64,000 bases of DNA from Odiellus spinosus (Eukaryota > Arthropoda > Arachnida > Opiliones > Phalangiidae). Below the pieces are notes generated by a model. It made no database searches. It saw only the letters and a list, made by a program, of their open reading frames with translations, and was not told the DNA's origin. The position numbers were made by a program, and so were the translations under genes. The stretch is taken from the NCBI GenBank assembly GCA_963920705.1, contig OY987226.1, positions 27,474,706 to 27,538,705 of the forward strand, read 5' to 3'. The first letter of the stretch is position 1; every line of letters starts with the position of its first letter. This document shows, piece by piece, positions 13,074 to 24,264 of the stretch.

Positions 13074-13163
13074 GGCAAATTTGTTCATCTATACCTGGGA
13101 AATCCGTAGATCTATACTTGGGAAACTTGTGGATCTTTTCTTCGAGAATTTTTGGATCTAGAC
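13074..13163 (+). repeat. HOR module C, exemplar (four variant monomers)
   Basis: Ordered variants are GGCAAATTTGTTCATC, TATACCTGGGAAATCCGTAG, AACTTGTGGATC, CTTTTCTTCGAGAATTTTTG and GGATCTAGAC. A sister form C1 lies just upstream at about 12912-12995 (GTTCATCTGTACC, GAAGTTTGTGG, CTTTTCTTGGAGAA). The module carries two CpG dinucleotides in a repeat whose consensus has none. It recurs in nearly every unit from 2.6 kb to the right end, with TTTGAGAA or TTGGAGAA replacing TTCGAGAA in some zones. Confidence 0.92.
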
Positions 13164-13205
13164 TTGGGAAATTTGTGGATCTAGACTTGGGAAATTTGTG
13201 GATCT

Positions 13206-13328
13206 ATACTGGGGAGATTTTTGGATCTATACTTGGAAAATTTGTGGATCTATGCTTGGGAAATTTGTGGATCTATAATTGAGAAATTTGTGAATCTAAA
13301 TTTGGGAAAATTGTAGATCTATACTTGG
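13206..13328 (+). repeat. HOR module D, exemplar (closing module before A)
   Basis: Ordered variants are ATACTGGGGAGATTTTTGG, TTGGAAAATTTG, GGATCTATGCTTGGG, GGATCTATAATTGAGAAA, TTTGTGAATCTAAATTTG and GGGAAAATTGTAGATC, running directly into the next module A. In zone III the end of D is often replaced by CTTGGGTTATTTG and ACACTTGGGAAAAATGTAG (for example 21720-21790), and in zone VI by CTTTAATAGAGAAA (58658 and others). The constant D-to-A junction shows that A, B, C and D form one ordered higher-order unit. Confidence 0.9.
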
Positions 13329-13509
13329 TAATTTCTTGACATATATTTGGGAAACTTGTGGAACTATACTTGGGAAATTTGTAGATATATATTTGGGAAA
13401 TATGTGGATCTATATTTGTAAAATTTGTGGATCTAGACTTGGGAAATTTGTGGATCTATACTTGGGAAATTTGTGGATCTATACTGGGAAATTTGAGGAT
13501 CTATACTTG

Positions 13510-14950
13510 GGAAATTTGTGGATCTATACTTGGGAAATTTGTGGATCTATACTTGGGAAATTTGTGGATCTATACTTGGGAAATTTGTGAATCTATACTT
13601 GGGAAATTTGTGGATCTATACTTGGGAAATTTGTGGATCTATACTTGGCAAATTTGTTCATCTATAGCTGGGAAATCCGTAGATCTATACTTGGGAAACT
13701 TGTGGATCTTTTCTTCGAGAATTTTTGGATCTAGACTTGGGAAATTTGTGGATCTAGACTTGGGAAATTTGTGGATCTATACTGGGGAGATTTTTGGATC
13801 TATACTTGGAAAATTTGTGGATCTATGCTTGGGAAATTTGTGGATCTATAATTGAGAAATTTGTGAATCTAAATTTGGGAAAATTGTAGATCTATACTTG
13901 GTAATTTCTTGACATATATTTGGGAAACTTGTGGAACTATACTTGGGAAATTTGTAGATATATATTTGGGAAATATGTGGATCTATATTTGTAAAATTTG
14001 TGGATCTAGACTTGGGAAATTTGTGGATCTATACTTGGGAAATTTGTGGATCTATACTTCGGAAATTTGTGGATCTATACTTGTTAAATTTGTGGATCTA
14101 TACTTGGGAAATTTGTGGATCTATACTTGGGAAATCTGTAGATTTATACTTGGGAAATTTGTGGATCTATACTTGGTAATTTCTTGACATTTATTTGGGA
14201 AATTTGTGGATCTATGCTTGGGAATTTTGTGGATCTATACTTGTAAACTGTAGATCTATACTTGTTACATTTGGGATCTATACTTGGGAAATTTGTGGAT
14301 CCATACTTGGGAAATTTGTGGATCTATTCTTGGGAAATTTGTGGATCTATACTGGGAAATTTGAGGATCTATACTTGGGAAATTTGTGGATCTATACTTG
14401 GAAAATTTGTTCATCTGTACCTGGGAAATCCGTAGATCTATACTTGGGAAGTTTGTGGATCTTTTCTTGGAGAATTTTTGGATCTAGACTTGGGAAATTT
14501 GTGGATCTATACTTGGCAAATTTGTGGATCTATACTTGGGAAATTTGTGGATCTATACTTGGCAAATTTGTTCATCTATACCTGGGAAATCCGTAGATCT
14601 ATACTTGGGAAACTTGTGGATCTTTTCTTCGAGAATTTTTGGATCTAGACTTGGGAAATTTGTGGATCTAGACTTGGGAAATTTGTGGATCTATACTGGG
14701 GAGATTTTTGGATCTATACTTGGAAAATTTGTGGATCTATGCTTGGGAAATTTGTGGATCTATAATTGAGAAATTTGTGAATCTAAATTTGGGAAAATTG
14801 TAGATCTATACTTGGTAATTTCTTGACATATATTTGGGAAACTTGTGGAACTATACTTGGGAAATTTGTAGATATATATTTGGGAAATATGTGGATCTAT
14901 ATTTGTAAAATTTGTGGATCTAGACTTGGGAAATTTGTGGATCTATACTT
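13510..14950 (+). repeat. 1,487-bp tandem duplication, copy 2
   Basis: Partner of 12000-13460. The right edge is where 13479 reads ATACTGGGAAATTTGAGG but the partner position near 14960 reads GTGGATATATACTTCGG. The arrangement fits unequal exchange between modules of neighbouring units, leaving the odd 573-bp unit as the junction product. Confidence 0.87.
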
Positions 14951-17840
14951 GGGAAATTTGTGGATATATACTTCGGAAATTTGTGGATCTATACTTGGGA
15001 AATTTGTGGATCTATACTTGGGAAATCTGTAGATTTATACTTGGGAAATTTGTGGATCTATACTTGGGAAATTTGTGGATCTATACTTGGGAAATCTGTA
15101 GATTTATACTTGGGAAATTTGTGGATCTATACTTGGTAATTTCTTGACATTTATTTGGGAAATTTGTGGATCTATGCTTGGGAATTTTGTGGATCTATAC
15201 TTGTAAACTGTAGATCTATACTTGTTACATTTGGGATCTATACTTGGGAAATTTGTGGATCCATACTTGGGAAATTTGTGGATCTATTCTTGGGAAATTT
15301 GTGGATCTATACTGGGAAATTTGAGGATCTATACTTGGGAAATTTGTGGATCTATACTTGGAAAATTTGTTCATCTGTACCTGGGAAATCCGTAGATCTA
15401 TACTTGGGAAGTTTGTGGATCTTTTCTTGGAGAATTTTTGGATCTAGACTTGGGAAATTTGTGGATCTATACTTGGCAAATTTGTGGATCTATACTTGGG
15501 AAATTTGTGGATCTATACTTGGCAAATTTGTTCATCTATACCTGGGAAATCCGTAGATCTATACTTGGGAAACTTGTGGATCTTTTCTTCGAGAATTTTT
15601 GGATCTAGACTTGGGAAATTTGTGGATCTAGACTTGGGAAATTTGTGGATCTATACTGGGGAGATTTTTGGATCTATACTTGGAAAATTTGTGGATCTAT
15701 GCTTGGGAAATTTGTGGATCTATAATTGAGAAATTTGTGAATCTAAATTTGGGAAAATTGTAGATCTATACTTGGTAATTTCTTGACATATATTTGGGAA
15801 ACTTGTGGAACTATACTTGGGAAATTTGTAGATATATATTTGGGAAATATGTGGATCTATATTTGTAAAATTTGTGGATCTAGACTTGGGAAATTTGTGG
15901 ATCTATACTTGGGAAATTTGTGGATATATACTTCGGAAATTTGTGGATCTATACTTGTTAAATTTGTGGATCTATACTTGGGAAATTTGTGGATCTATAC
16001 TTGGGAAATCTGTAGATTTATACTTGGGAAATTTGTGGATCTATACTTGGTAATTTCTTGACATTTATTTGGGAAATTTGTGGATCTATGCTTGGGAATT
16101 TTGTGGATCTATACTTGTAAACTGTAGATCTATACTTGTTACATTTGGGATCTATACTTGGGAAATTTGTGGATCCATACTTGGGAAATTTGTGGATCCA
16201 TACTTGGGAAATTTGTGGATCTATTCTTGGGAAATTTGAGGATCTATACTTGGGAAATTTGTGGATCTATACTTGGAAAATTTGTTCATCTGTACCTGGG
16301 AAATCCGTAGATCTATACTTGGGAAGTTTGTGGATCTTTTCTTGGAGAATTTTTGGATCTAGACTTGGGAAATTTGTGGATCTATACTTGGCAAATTTGT
16401 GGATCTATACTTGGGAAATTTGTGGATCTATACTTGGCAAATTTGTTCATCTATACCTGGGAAATCCGTAGATCTATACTTGGGAAACTTGTGGATCTTT
16501 TCTTCGAGAATTTTTGGATCTAGACTTGGGAAATTTGTGGATCTATACTTGGGAAATTTGTGGATCTATACTTGGGAAATTTGTGGATCTATACTTGGGA
16601 AATTTGTGGATCTATACTTGGGAAATTTGTGGATCTATACTTGGGAAATTTGTGAATCTATACTTGGGAAATTTGTGGATCTATACTTGGGAAATTTGTG
16701 GATCTATACTTGGCAAATTTGTTCATCTATACCTGGGAAATCCGTAGATCTATACTTGGGAAACTTGTGGATCTTTTCTTCGAGAATTTTTGGATCTAGA
16801 CTTGGGAAATTTGTGGATCTAGACTTGGGAAATTTGTGGATCTATACTGGGGAGATTTTTGGATCTATACTTGGAAAATTTGTGAATCTATGCTTGGGAA
16901 ATTTGTGGATCTATAATTGAGAAATTTGTGAATCTAAATTTGGGAAAATTGTAGATCTATACTTGGTAATTTCTTGACATATATTTGGGAAACTTGTGGA
17001 ACTATACTTGGGAAATTTGTAGATATATAATTGGGAAATATGTGGATCTATATTTGTAAAATTTGTGGATCTAGACTTGGGAAATTTGTGGATCTATACT
17101 TGGGAAATTTGTGGATATATACTTCGGAAATTTGTGGATCTATACTTGTTAAATTTGTGGATCTATACTTGGGAAATTTGTGGATCTATACTTGGGAAAT
17201 CTGTAGATTTATACTTGGGAAATTTGTGGATCTATACTTGGTAATTTCTTGACATTTATTTGGGAAATTTGTGGATCTATGCTTGGGAATTTTGTGGATC
17301 TATACTTGTAAACTGTAGATCTATACTTGTTACATTTGGGATCTATACTTGGGAAATTTGTGGATCCATACTTGGGAAATTTGTGGATCTATTCTTGGGA
17401 AATTTGTGGATCTATACTGGGAAATTTGTGGATCTATACTTGGGAAATTTTTGGATCTATACTTGGGAAATTTTTGGATCTATACTTGGGAGATTTGTGG
17501 ATCTATACTTGGGAAATTTGTGGATCTATACTTGGGAAATTTGTGGATCTATACTTGGGAAATTTGTGTATCTATACTTGAGAAATTTGTGGATCTACAC
17601 TTGGGAAATTTGTGGATCTATACTTGGAAAATTTGTTCATCTATACCTGGGAAATCCTTAGATCTATACTTGGGAAATTTGTGGATCTTTTCTTGGAGAA
17701 TTTTTGGATCTATACTTGGGAAATTTGTGGATCTATACTGGGGAGATTTTTGGATCTATACTTGGAGAATTTTTGGATCTATACTTGGGAAATTTGTGGA
17801 TCTACACTTGGGAAAAATGTAGATCTATACTTGGTAATTT

Positions 17841-19471
17841 CTTGACATATATTTGGGAAACTTGTGGAACTATACTTGGGAAATTTGTAGATATATATTT
17901 GGGAAATATGTGGATCTATATTTGTAAAATTTGTGGATCTAGACTGAGGAAATTTGTGGATCTATACTTGGGAAATTTGTGGATATATACTTGGGAAATT
18001 TGTGGATCTATACTTCGGAAATATGTGGATCTATATTTGTAAAATTTGTGGATATAGACTTGGGAAATTTGTGGATCTATACTTGGGAGATTTGTGGATC
18101 TATACTTGGGAGATTTGTGGATCTATACTTGGGAGATTTGTGGATCTATACTTGGGAAATTGGTGGATCTATACTTGGGAAATTGGTGGATCTATACTTG
18201 GGAAATTTGTGGATCTACACTTGGGAAATTTGTGGATCTATACTTGGGAAATTTGTGGATCTATACTTGGGAAATTTGTGGATCTATACTTGGCAAATTT
18301 GTTCATCTATACCTGGGAAATCCGTAGATCTTTTCTTCGAGAATTTTTGGATCTAGACTTGGGAAATTTGTGGATCTATACTTGGGAAATTTGTGGATCT
18401 ATACTTGGGAAATTTGTGGATCTATACTTGGGAAATTTGTGGATCTATACTTGGGAAATTTGTGGATCTATACTTGGGAAATTTGTGGATCTATACTTGG
18501 GAAATTTGTGGATCTATACTTGGGAAATTTGTGGATCTATACTTGGGAAATTTGTGGATCTATACCTGGGAAATCCGTAGATCTATACTTGGGAAACTTG
18601 TGGATCTTTTCTTCGAGAATTTTTGGATCTAGACTTGGGAAATTTGTGGATCTATACTTGGGAAATTTGTGGATCTATTCTTGGGAAATTTGTGGATCTA
18701 TAATTGAGAAATTTGTGAATCTAAATTTGGGAAAATTGTAGATCTATACTTGGTAATTTCTTGACATATATTTGGGAAACTTGTGGAACTATACTTGGGA
18801 AATTTGTAGATATATATTTGGGAAATATGTGGATCTATATTTGTAAAATTTGTGGATCTAGACTGAGGAAATTTGTGGATCTATACTTGGGAAATTTGTG
18901 GATATATACTTGGGAAATTTGTGGATCTATACTTCGGAAATATGTGGATCTATATTTGTAAAATTTGTGGATATAGACTTGGGAAATTTGTGGATCTATA
19001 CTTGGGAGATTTGTGGATCTATACTTGGGAGATTTGTGGATCTATACTTGGGAGATTTGTGGATCTATACTTGGGAAATTGGTGGATCTATACTTGGGAA
19101 ATTGGTGGATCTATACTTGGGAAATTTGTGGATCTACACTTGGGAAATTTGTGGATCTATACTTGGGAAATTTGTGGATCTATACTTGGGAAATTTGTGG
19201 ATCTATACCTGGGAAATCCGTAGATCTATACTTGGGAAACTTGTGGATCTTTTCTTCGAGAATTTTTGGATCTAGACTTGGGAAATTTGTGGATCTATAC
19301 TTGGGAAATTTGTGGATCTATACTGGGGAGATTTTTGGATCTATACTTGGGAAATTTGTGGATCTATGCTTGGGAAATTTGTGGATCTATTCTTGGGAAA
19401 TTTGTGGATCTATAATTGAGAAATTTGTGAATCTAAATTTGGGAAAATTGTAGATCTATACTTGGTAATTT
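17841..19471 (+). repeat. Two adjacent HOR units (919 and 712 bp), internal duplication of copy 1
   Basis: Units starting at 17841 and 18760 share the rare CTAGACTGAGGAAATTTG, TACTTCGGAAATATGTGG, GTGGATATAGAC and GGAAATTGGTGG series in the same order, offset about 919 bp. The second unit is shorter because it lacks the run of pure monomers at 18360-18570 and one module C. The second macro-copy has only one counterpart (anchor 26171), so this doubling happened in copy 1 or was lost in copy 2. Confidence 0.82.
18364..18565 (+). repeat. Run of about nine perfect consensus monomers
   Basis: Uninterrupted exact 23-bp copies between a module D-type GGATCTAGAC and a CCTGGGAAATCCGTAG module C. Similar pure runs are at about 6139-6395, 26700-26865, 27890-28060 and 36450-36640. 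The number of pure monomers differs between otherwise matching units, showing that plain runs change copy number faster than the marked modules. Confidence 0.88.
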
Positions 19472-20960
19472 CTTGACATATATTTGGGAAACTTGTGGAA
19501 CTATACTTGGGAAATTTGTAGATGTATATTTGGGAAATATGTGGATCTATATTTGTAAAATTTGTGGATATATACTTGGGAAATTTGTGGATCTATACTT
19601 GGGAAATCTGTAGATCTATACTTGGGAAATTTGTGGATCTATACTTGGTAATTTCTTGACATTTATTTGGGAAGTTTGTGGATCTATGCTTGGGAATTTT
19701 GTGGATCTATACTTGTAAACTGTATATCTATACTTGGGACATTTGGGATCTATTCTTGGGAAATTTGTGGATCCATACTTGGGAAATTTGTGGATCTATT
19801 CTTGGGAAATTTGTGGATCTATACTGGGAAATTTGAGGATCTATACTTGTGAAATTTGTGGATCTATACTTGGGAAATTTTTGGATCTATACTTGGGAGA
19901 TTTGTGGATCTATACTTGGGAGATTTGTTTATCTATACTTGGGAGATTTGTGGATCTATACTTGGGAGATTTGTGGATCTATACTTGGGAGATTTGTGGA
20001 TCTATACTTGGGAAATTTGTGGATCTATACTTGGGAAATTTGTGGATCTATACTTGGGAAATTTGTGGATCTATACTTGGGAAATTTGTGGATCTATACC
20101 TGGGAAATCCGTAGATCTATACTTGGGAAACTTGTGGATATTTCTTCGAGAATTTTTGGATCTAGACTTGGGAAATTTGTGGATCTATACTTGGGAAATT
20201 TGTGGATCTATACTGGGGAGATTTTTGGATCTATACTTGGGAAATTTGTGGATCTATGCTTGGGAAATTTGTGGATCTATTCTTGGGAAATTTGTGGATC
20301 TATAATTGAGAAATTTGTGAATCTAAATTTGGGAAAATTGTAGATCTATACTTGGTAATTTCTTGACATATATTTGGGAAACTTGTGGAACTATACTTGG
20401 GAAATTTGTAGATGTATATTTGGGAAATATGTGGATCTATATTTGTAAAATTTGTGGATATATACTTGGGAAATTTGTGGATCTATACTTGGGAAATCTG
20501 TAGATCTATACTTGGGAAATTTGTGGATCTATACTTGGTAATTTCTTGACATTTATTTGGGAAGTTTGTGGATCTATGCTTGGGAATTTTGTGGATCTAT
20601 ACTTGTAAACTGTATATCTATACTTGGGACATTTGGGATCTATTCTTGGGAAATTTGTGGATCCATACTTGGGAAATTTGTGGATCTATTCTTGGGAAAT
20701 TTGTGGATCTATACTGGGAAATTTGAGGATCTATACTTGTGAAATTTGTGGATCTATACTTGGGAAATTTTTGGATCTATACTTGGGAGATTTGTGGATC
20801 TATACTTGGGAGATTTGTTTATCTATACTTGGGAGATTTGTGGATCTATACTTGGGAGATTTGTGGATCTATACTTGGGAGATTTGTGGATCTATACTTG
20901 GGAAATTTGTGGATCTATACTTGGGAAATTTGTGGATCTATACTTGGGAAATTTGTGGAT
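19190..20960 (+). repeat. 890-bp tandem duplication (two copies)
   Basis: 19190-20080 and 20080-20960 match at an offset of exactly 890 bp at every marker I compared (module A 19472/20362, module B 19655/20545). Both carry TTGTAAACTGTATATC, GATTTGTTTATC and GTAGATGTATATTTG. The one difference noted is a 2-base loss at about 20137 (GTGGATATTTCTTCG where the partner reads GTGGATCTTTTCTTCG). The second macro-copy (27.1-27.9 kb) has this unit once. Confidence 0.87.
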
Positions 20961-21254
20961 CTATACTTGGAAAATTTGTGGATCTATACTTGGAAAATTT
21001 GTTCATCTATACCTGGGAAATCCGTAGATCTATACTTGGGAAACTTGTGGATCTTTTCTTCGAGAATTTTTGGATCTAGACTTGGGAAATTTGTGGATCT
21101 ATACTTGGGAAATTTGTGGATCTATACTTGGGAAATTTGTGGATCTATACTTGGGAAATTTGTGGATCTATACTTGGGAAATTTGTGGATCTATACTTGG
21201 GAAATTTGTGGATCTATACTTGGGAAATTTGTGGATCTATACTTGGGAAATCCG

Positions 21255-22825
21255 TAGATCTATACTTGGGAAACTTGTGGATCTTTTCTTCGAGAATTTT
21301 TGGATCTAGACTTGGGAAATTTGTGGATCTATACTTGGGAGATTTGTGGATCTATACTTGGGAGATTTGTGGATCTATACTTGGGAGATTTGTGGATCTA
21401 TACTTGGGAGATTTTTGGATCTATACTTGGGAGATTTGTGGATCTATACATGGGAGATTTGTGGATCTATACTTGGGAAATTTGTGGATCTATACTTGGG
21501 AAATTTGTGGATCTATACTTGGAAAATTTGTGGATCTATACTTGGAAAATTTGTTCATCTATACCTGGGAAATCCGTAGATCTATACTTGGGAAATTTGT
21601 GGATCTTTTCTTGGAGAATTTTTGGATCTAGACTTGGGAAATTTGTGGATCTATACTTGGGAAATTTGTGGATCTATACTGGGGAGATTTTTGGATCTAT
21701 ACTTGGAGAATTTTTGGATCTATACTTGGGTTATTTGTGGATCTATTCTTGGGAAATTTGTGGATCTACACTTGGGAAAAATGTAGATCTATACTTGGTA
21801 ATTTCTTGACATATATTTGGGAAACTTGTGGAACTATACTTGGGAAATTTGTAGATATATATTTGGGAAATATGTGGATCTATATTTGTAAAATTTGTGG
21901 ATCTAGACTTGTAAACTGTATATCTATACTTGGGACATTTGGGATCTATACTTGGGAAATTTGTGGATCCATACTTGGGAAATTTGTGGATCTATTCTTG
22001 GGAAATTTGTGGATCTATACTGGGAAATTTGAGGATCTATACTTGTGAAATTTGTGGATCTATACTTGGGAAATTTGTGGATCTATACTTGGGAAATTTG
22101 TGGATCTATACTTGGGAAATTTGTGGATCTATACTTGGGAAATTTGTGGATCTATACCTGGGAAATCCGTAGATCTATACTTGGGAAACTTGTGGATCTT
22201 TTCTTCGAGAATTTTTGGATCTAGACTTGGGAAATTTGTGGATCTATACTTGGGAGATTTGTGGATCTATACTTGGGAGATTTGTGGATCTATACTTGGG
22301 AGATTTGTGGATCTATACTTGGGAGATTTTTGGATCTATACTTGGGAGATTTGTGGATCTATACATGGGAGATTTGTGGATCTATACTTGGGAAATTTGT
22401 GGATCTATACTTGGGAAATTTGTGGATCTATACTTGGAAAATTTGTGGATCTATACTTTTAAAATTTGTTCATCTATACCTGGGAAATCCGTAGATCTAT
22501 ACTTGGGAAATTTGTGGATCTTTTCTTGGAGAATTTTTGGATCTAGACTTGGGAAATTTGTGGATCTATACTTGGGAAATTTGTGGATCTATACTGGGGA
22601 GATTTTTGGATCTATACTTGGAGAATTTTTGGATCTATACTTGGGTTATTTGTGGATCTATTCTTGGGAAATTTGTGGATCTACACTTGGGAAAAATGTA
22701 GATCTATACTTGGTAATTTCTTGACATATATTTGGGAAACTTGTGGAACTATACTTGGGAAATTTGTAGATATATATTTGGGAAATATGTGGATCTATAT
22801 TTGTAAAATTTGTGGATCTAGACTT
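21255..22825 (+). repeat. 915-bp tandem duplication (two copies)
   Basis: 21255-21910 and 22170-22825 match at an offset of 915 bp. Shared private marks are ATACATGGGAGATTTG, CTTGGGTTATTTG and ACACTTGGGAAAAATGTAG. The left copy has ACTTGGAAAATTTGTTC near 21541, the right ACTTTTAAAATTTGTTC near 22456. Equivalent units recur at 28.1-28.8 and 29.1-29.8 kb in the second macro-copy. Confidence 0.84.
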
Positions 22826-23964
22826 GGGAAATTTGTGGATCTATACTTGTAAACTGTATATCTATACTTGGGACATTTGGGATCTATACTTGGGAAATTT
22901 GTGGATCCATACTTGGGAAATTTGTGGATCTATTCTTGGGAAATTTGTGGATCTATACTGGGAAATTTGAGGATCTATACTTGTGAAATTTGTGGATCTA
23001 TACTTGGGAAATTTTTGGATCTATACTTGGGAGATTTGTGGATCTATACTTGGGAGATTTGTGGATCTATACTTGGGAGATTTGTGGATCTATACTTGGG
23101 AGATTTGTGGATCTATACTTGGGAGATTTGTGGATCTATACATGGGAGATTTGTGGATCTATACTTGGGAAATTTGTGGATCTATACTTGGGAAATTTGT
23201 GGATCTATACTTGGAAAATTTGTGGATCTATACTTGGAAAATTTGTTCATCTATACCTGGGAAATCCGTAGATCTATACTTGGGAAATTTGTGGATCTTT
23301 TCTTGGAGAATTTTTGGATCTAGACTTGGGAAATTTGTGGATCTATACTTGGGAAATTTGTGGATCTATACTGGGGAGATTTTTGGATCTATACTTGGAG
23401 AATTTTTGGATCTATACTTGGGTTATTTGTGGATCTATTCTTGGGAAATTTGTGGATCTACACTTGGGAAAAATGTAGATCTATACTTGGTAATTTCTTG
23501 ACATATATTTGGGAAACTTGTGGAACTATACTTGGGAAATTTGTAGATATATATTTGGGAAATATGTGGATCTATATTTGTAAAATTTGTGGATCTAGAC
23601 TTGGGAAATTTGTGGATCTATACTTGGGAAATTTGTGGATCTATACTTGGTAAATTTGTGGATCTATACTTGGTAAATTTGTGGATCTATACTTGGGAAA
23701 TTTGTGGATCTATACTTGGTAATTTCTTGACATTTATTTGGGAAATTTGTGGATCTATGCTTGGGAATTTTGTGGATCTATACTTGTAAACTGTAGATCT
23801 ATACTTGGGACATTTGGGATCTATACTTGGGAAAAATGTGGATCCATACTTGGGAAATTTGTGGATCTATTCTTGGGAAATTTGTGAATCTATACTGGGA
23901 AATTTGAGGATCTATACTTGTGAAATTTGTGGATCTATACTTGGGAAATTTTTGGATCTATACT

Positions 23965-24145
23965 TGGGAGATTTGTGGATCTATACTTGGGAGATTTGTG
24001 GATCTATACTTGGGAGATTTGTGGATCTATACTTGGGAGATTTGTGGATCTATACTTGGGAGATTTGTGGATCAATACTTGGGAGATTTGTGGATCTATA
24101 CTTGGGAGATTTGTGGATCTATACTTGGGAGATTTGTGGATCTAT
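23965..24145 (+). repeat. Homogeneous run of eight GGGAGATTT monomers
   Basis: Eight consecutive monomers carry G at the second position of the usual AAATTT, one of them also reading GGATCAATAC. Corresponding runs have five copies near 19.9 and 20.8 kb, six near 27.55 kb and seven near 30.89 kb. The graded lengths at the same place in the unit indicate local expansion of a single variant monomer. Confidence 0.88.
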
Positions 24146-24264
24146 ACTTGGGAAATTTGTGGATCTATACTTGGGAAATTTGTGGATCTATACTTGGGAA
24201 ATTTGTGGATCTATACTTGGGAAATTTGTGGATCTATACTTGGGAAATTTGTGGATCTATACTT

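Larger units (their letters stand above)
12000..13460 (+). repeat. 1,487-bp tandem duplication, copy 1
   Basis: Includes the 914-bp unit at 12421 and the start of the 573-bp unit. It matches 13510-14950 at an offset of 1,487 bp (1,510 bp left of one extra plain monomer near 12100). The private variant TATAGCTGGGAAATCC at 12176 recurs at 13663, while the usual form is TATACCTGGG. I saw no base difference between the 914-bp units 12421-13334 and 13908-14821, so the event looks recent. Confidence 0.87.
12136..17260 (+). repeat. Zone II: regular HOR units of 914, 573, 914, 960 and 1191 bp
   Basis: Module A anchors at 12421, 13335, 13908, 14822, 15782 and 16973 give these unit lengths. Zone markers are TTGTTACATTTGGGATC in module B and AAATCTGTAGATTTATAC just before it. 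The 960-bp unit has that latter marker twice (around 15025 and 15100), explaining its 46 extra bases. The 573-bp unit lacks module B apart from its last monomer. The 1191-bp unit has an extra module C and more plain monomers. This is the clearest stretch for reading the A-B-C-D order. Confidence 0.9.
15912..24200 (+). repeat. Zone III, 8.3-kb macro-block, copy 1
   Basis: Corresponds in order to 24265-31150. Offsets are 8,354-8,376 bp at the left, 8,307-8,330 bp through 17260-18700, 7,664 bp at 19.7 kb and about 6,774-6,935 bp from 20.6 to 24 kb. The two large steps (666 and 890 bp) coincide with local tandem duplications that only this copy has. The module A anchors inside are 16973, 17841, 18760, 19472, 20362, 21805, 22720 and 23497. 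From 19.9 kb the variable part is dominated by GGGAGATTT monomers. Confidence 0.85.
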
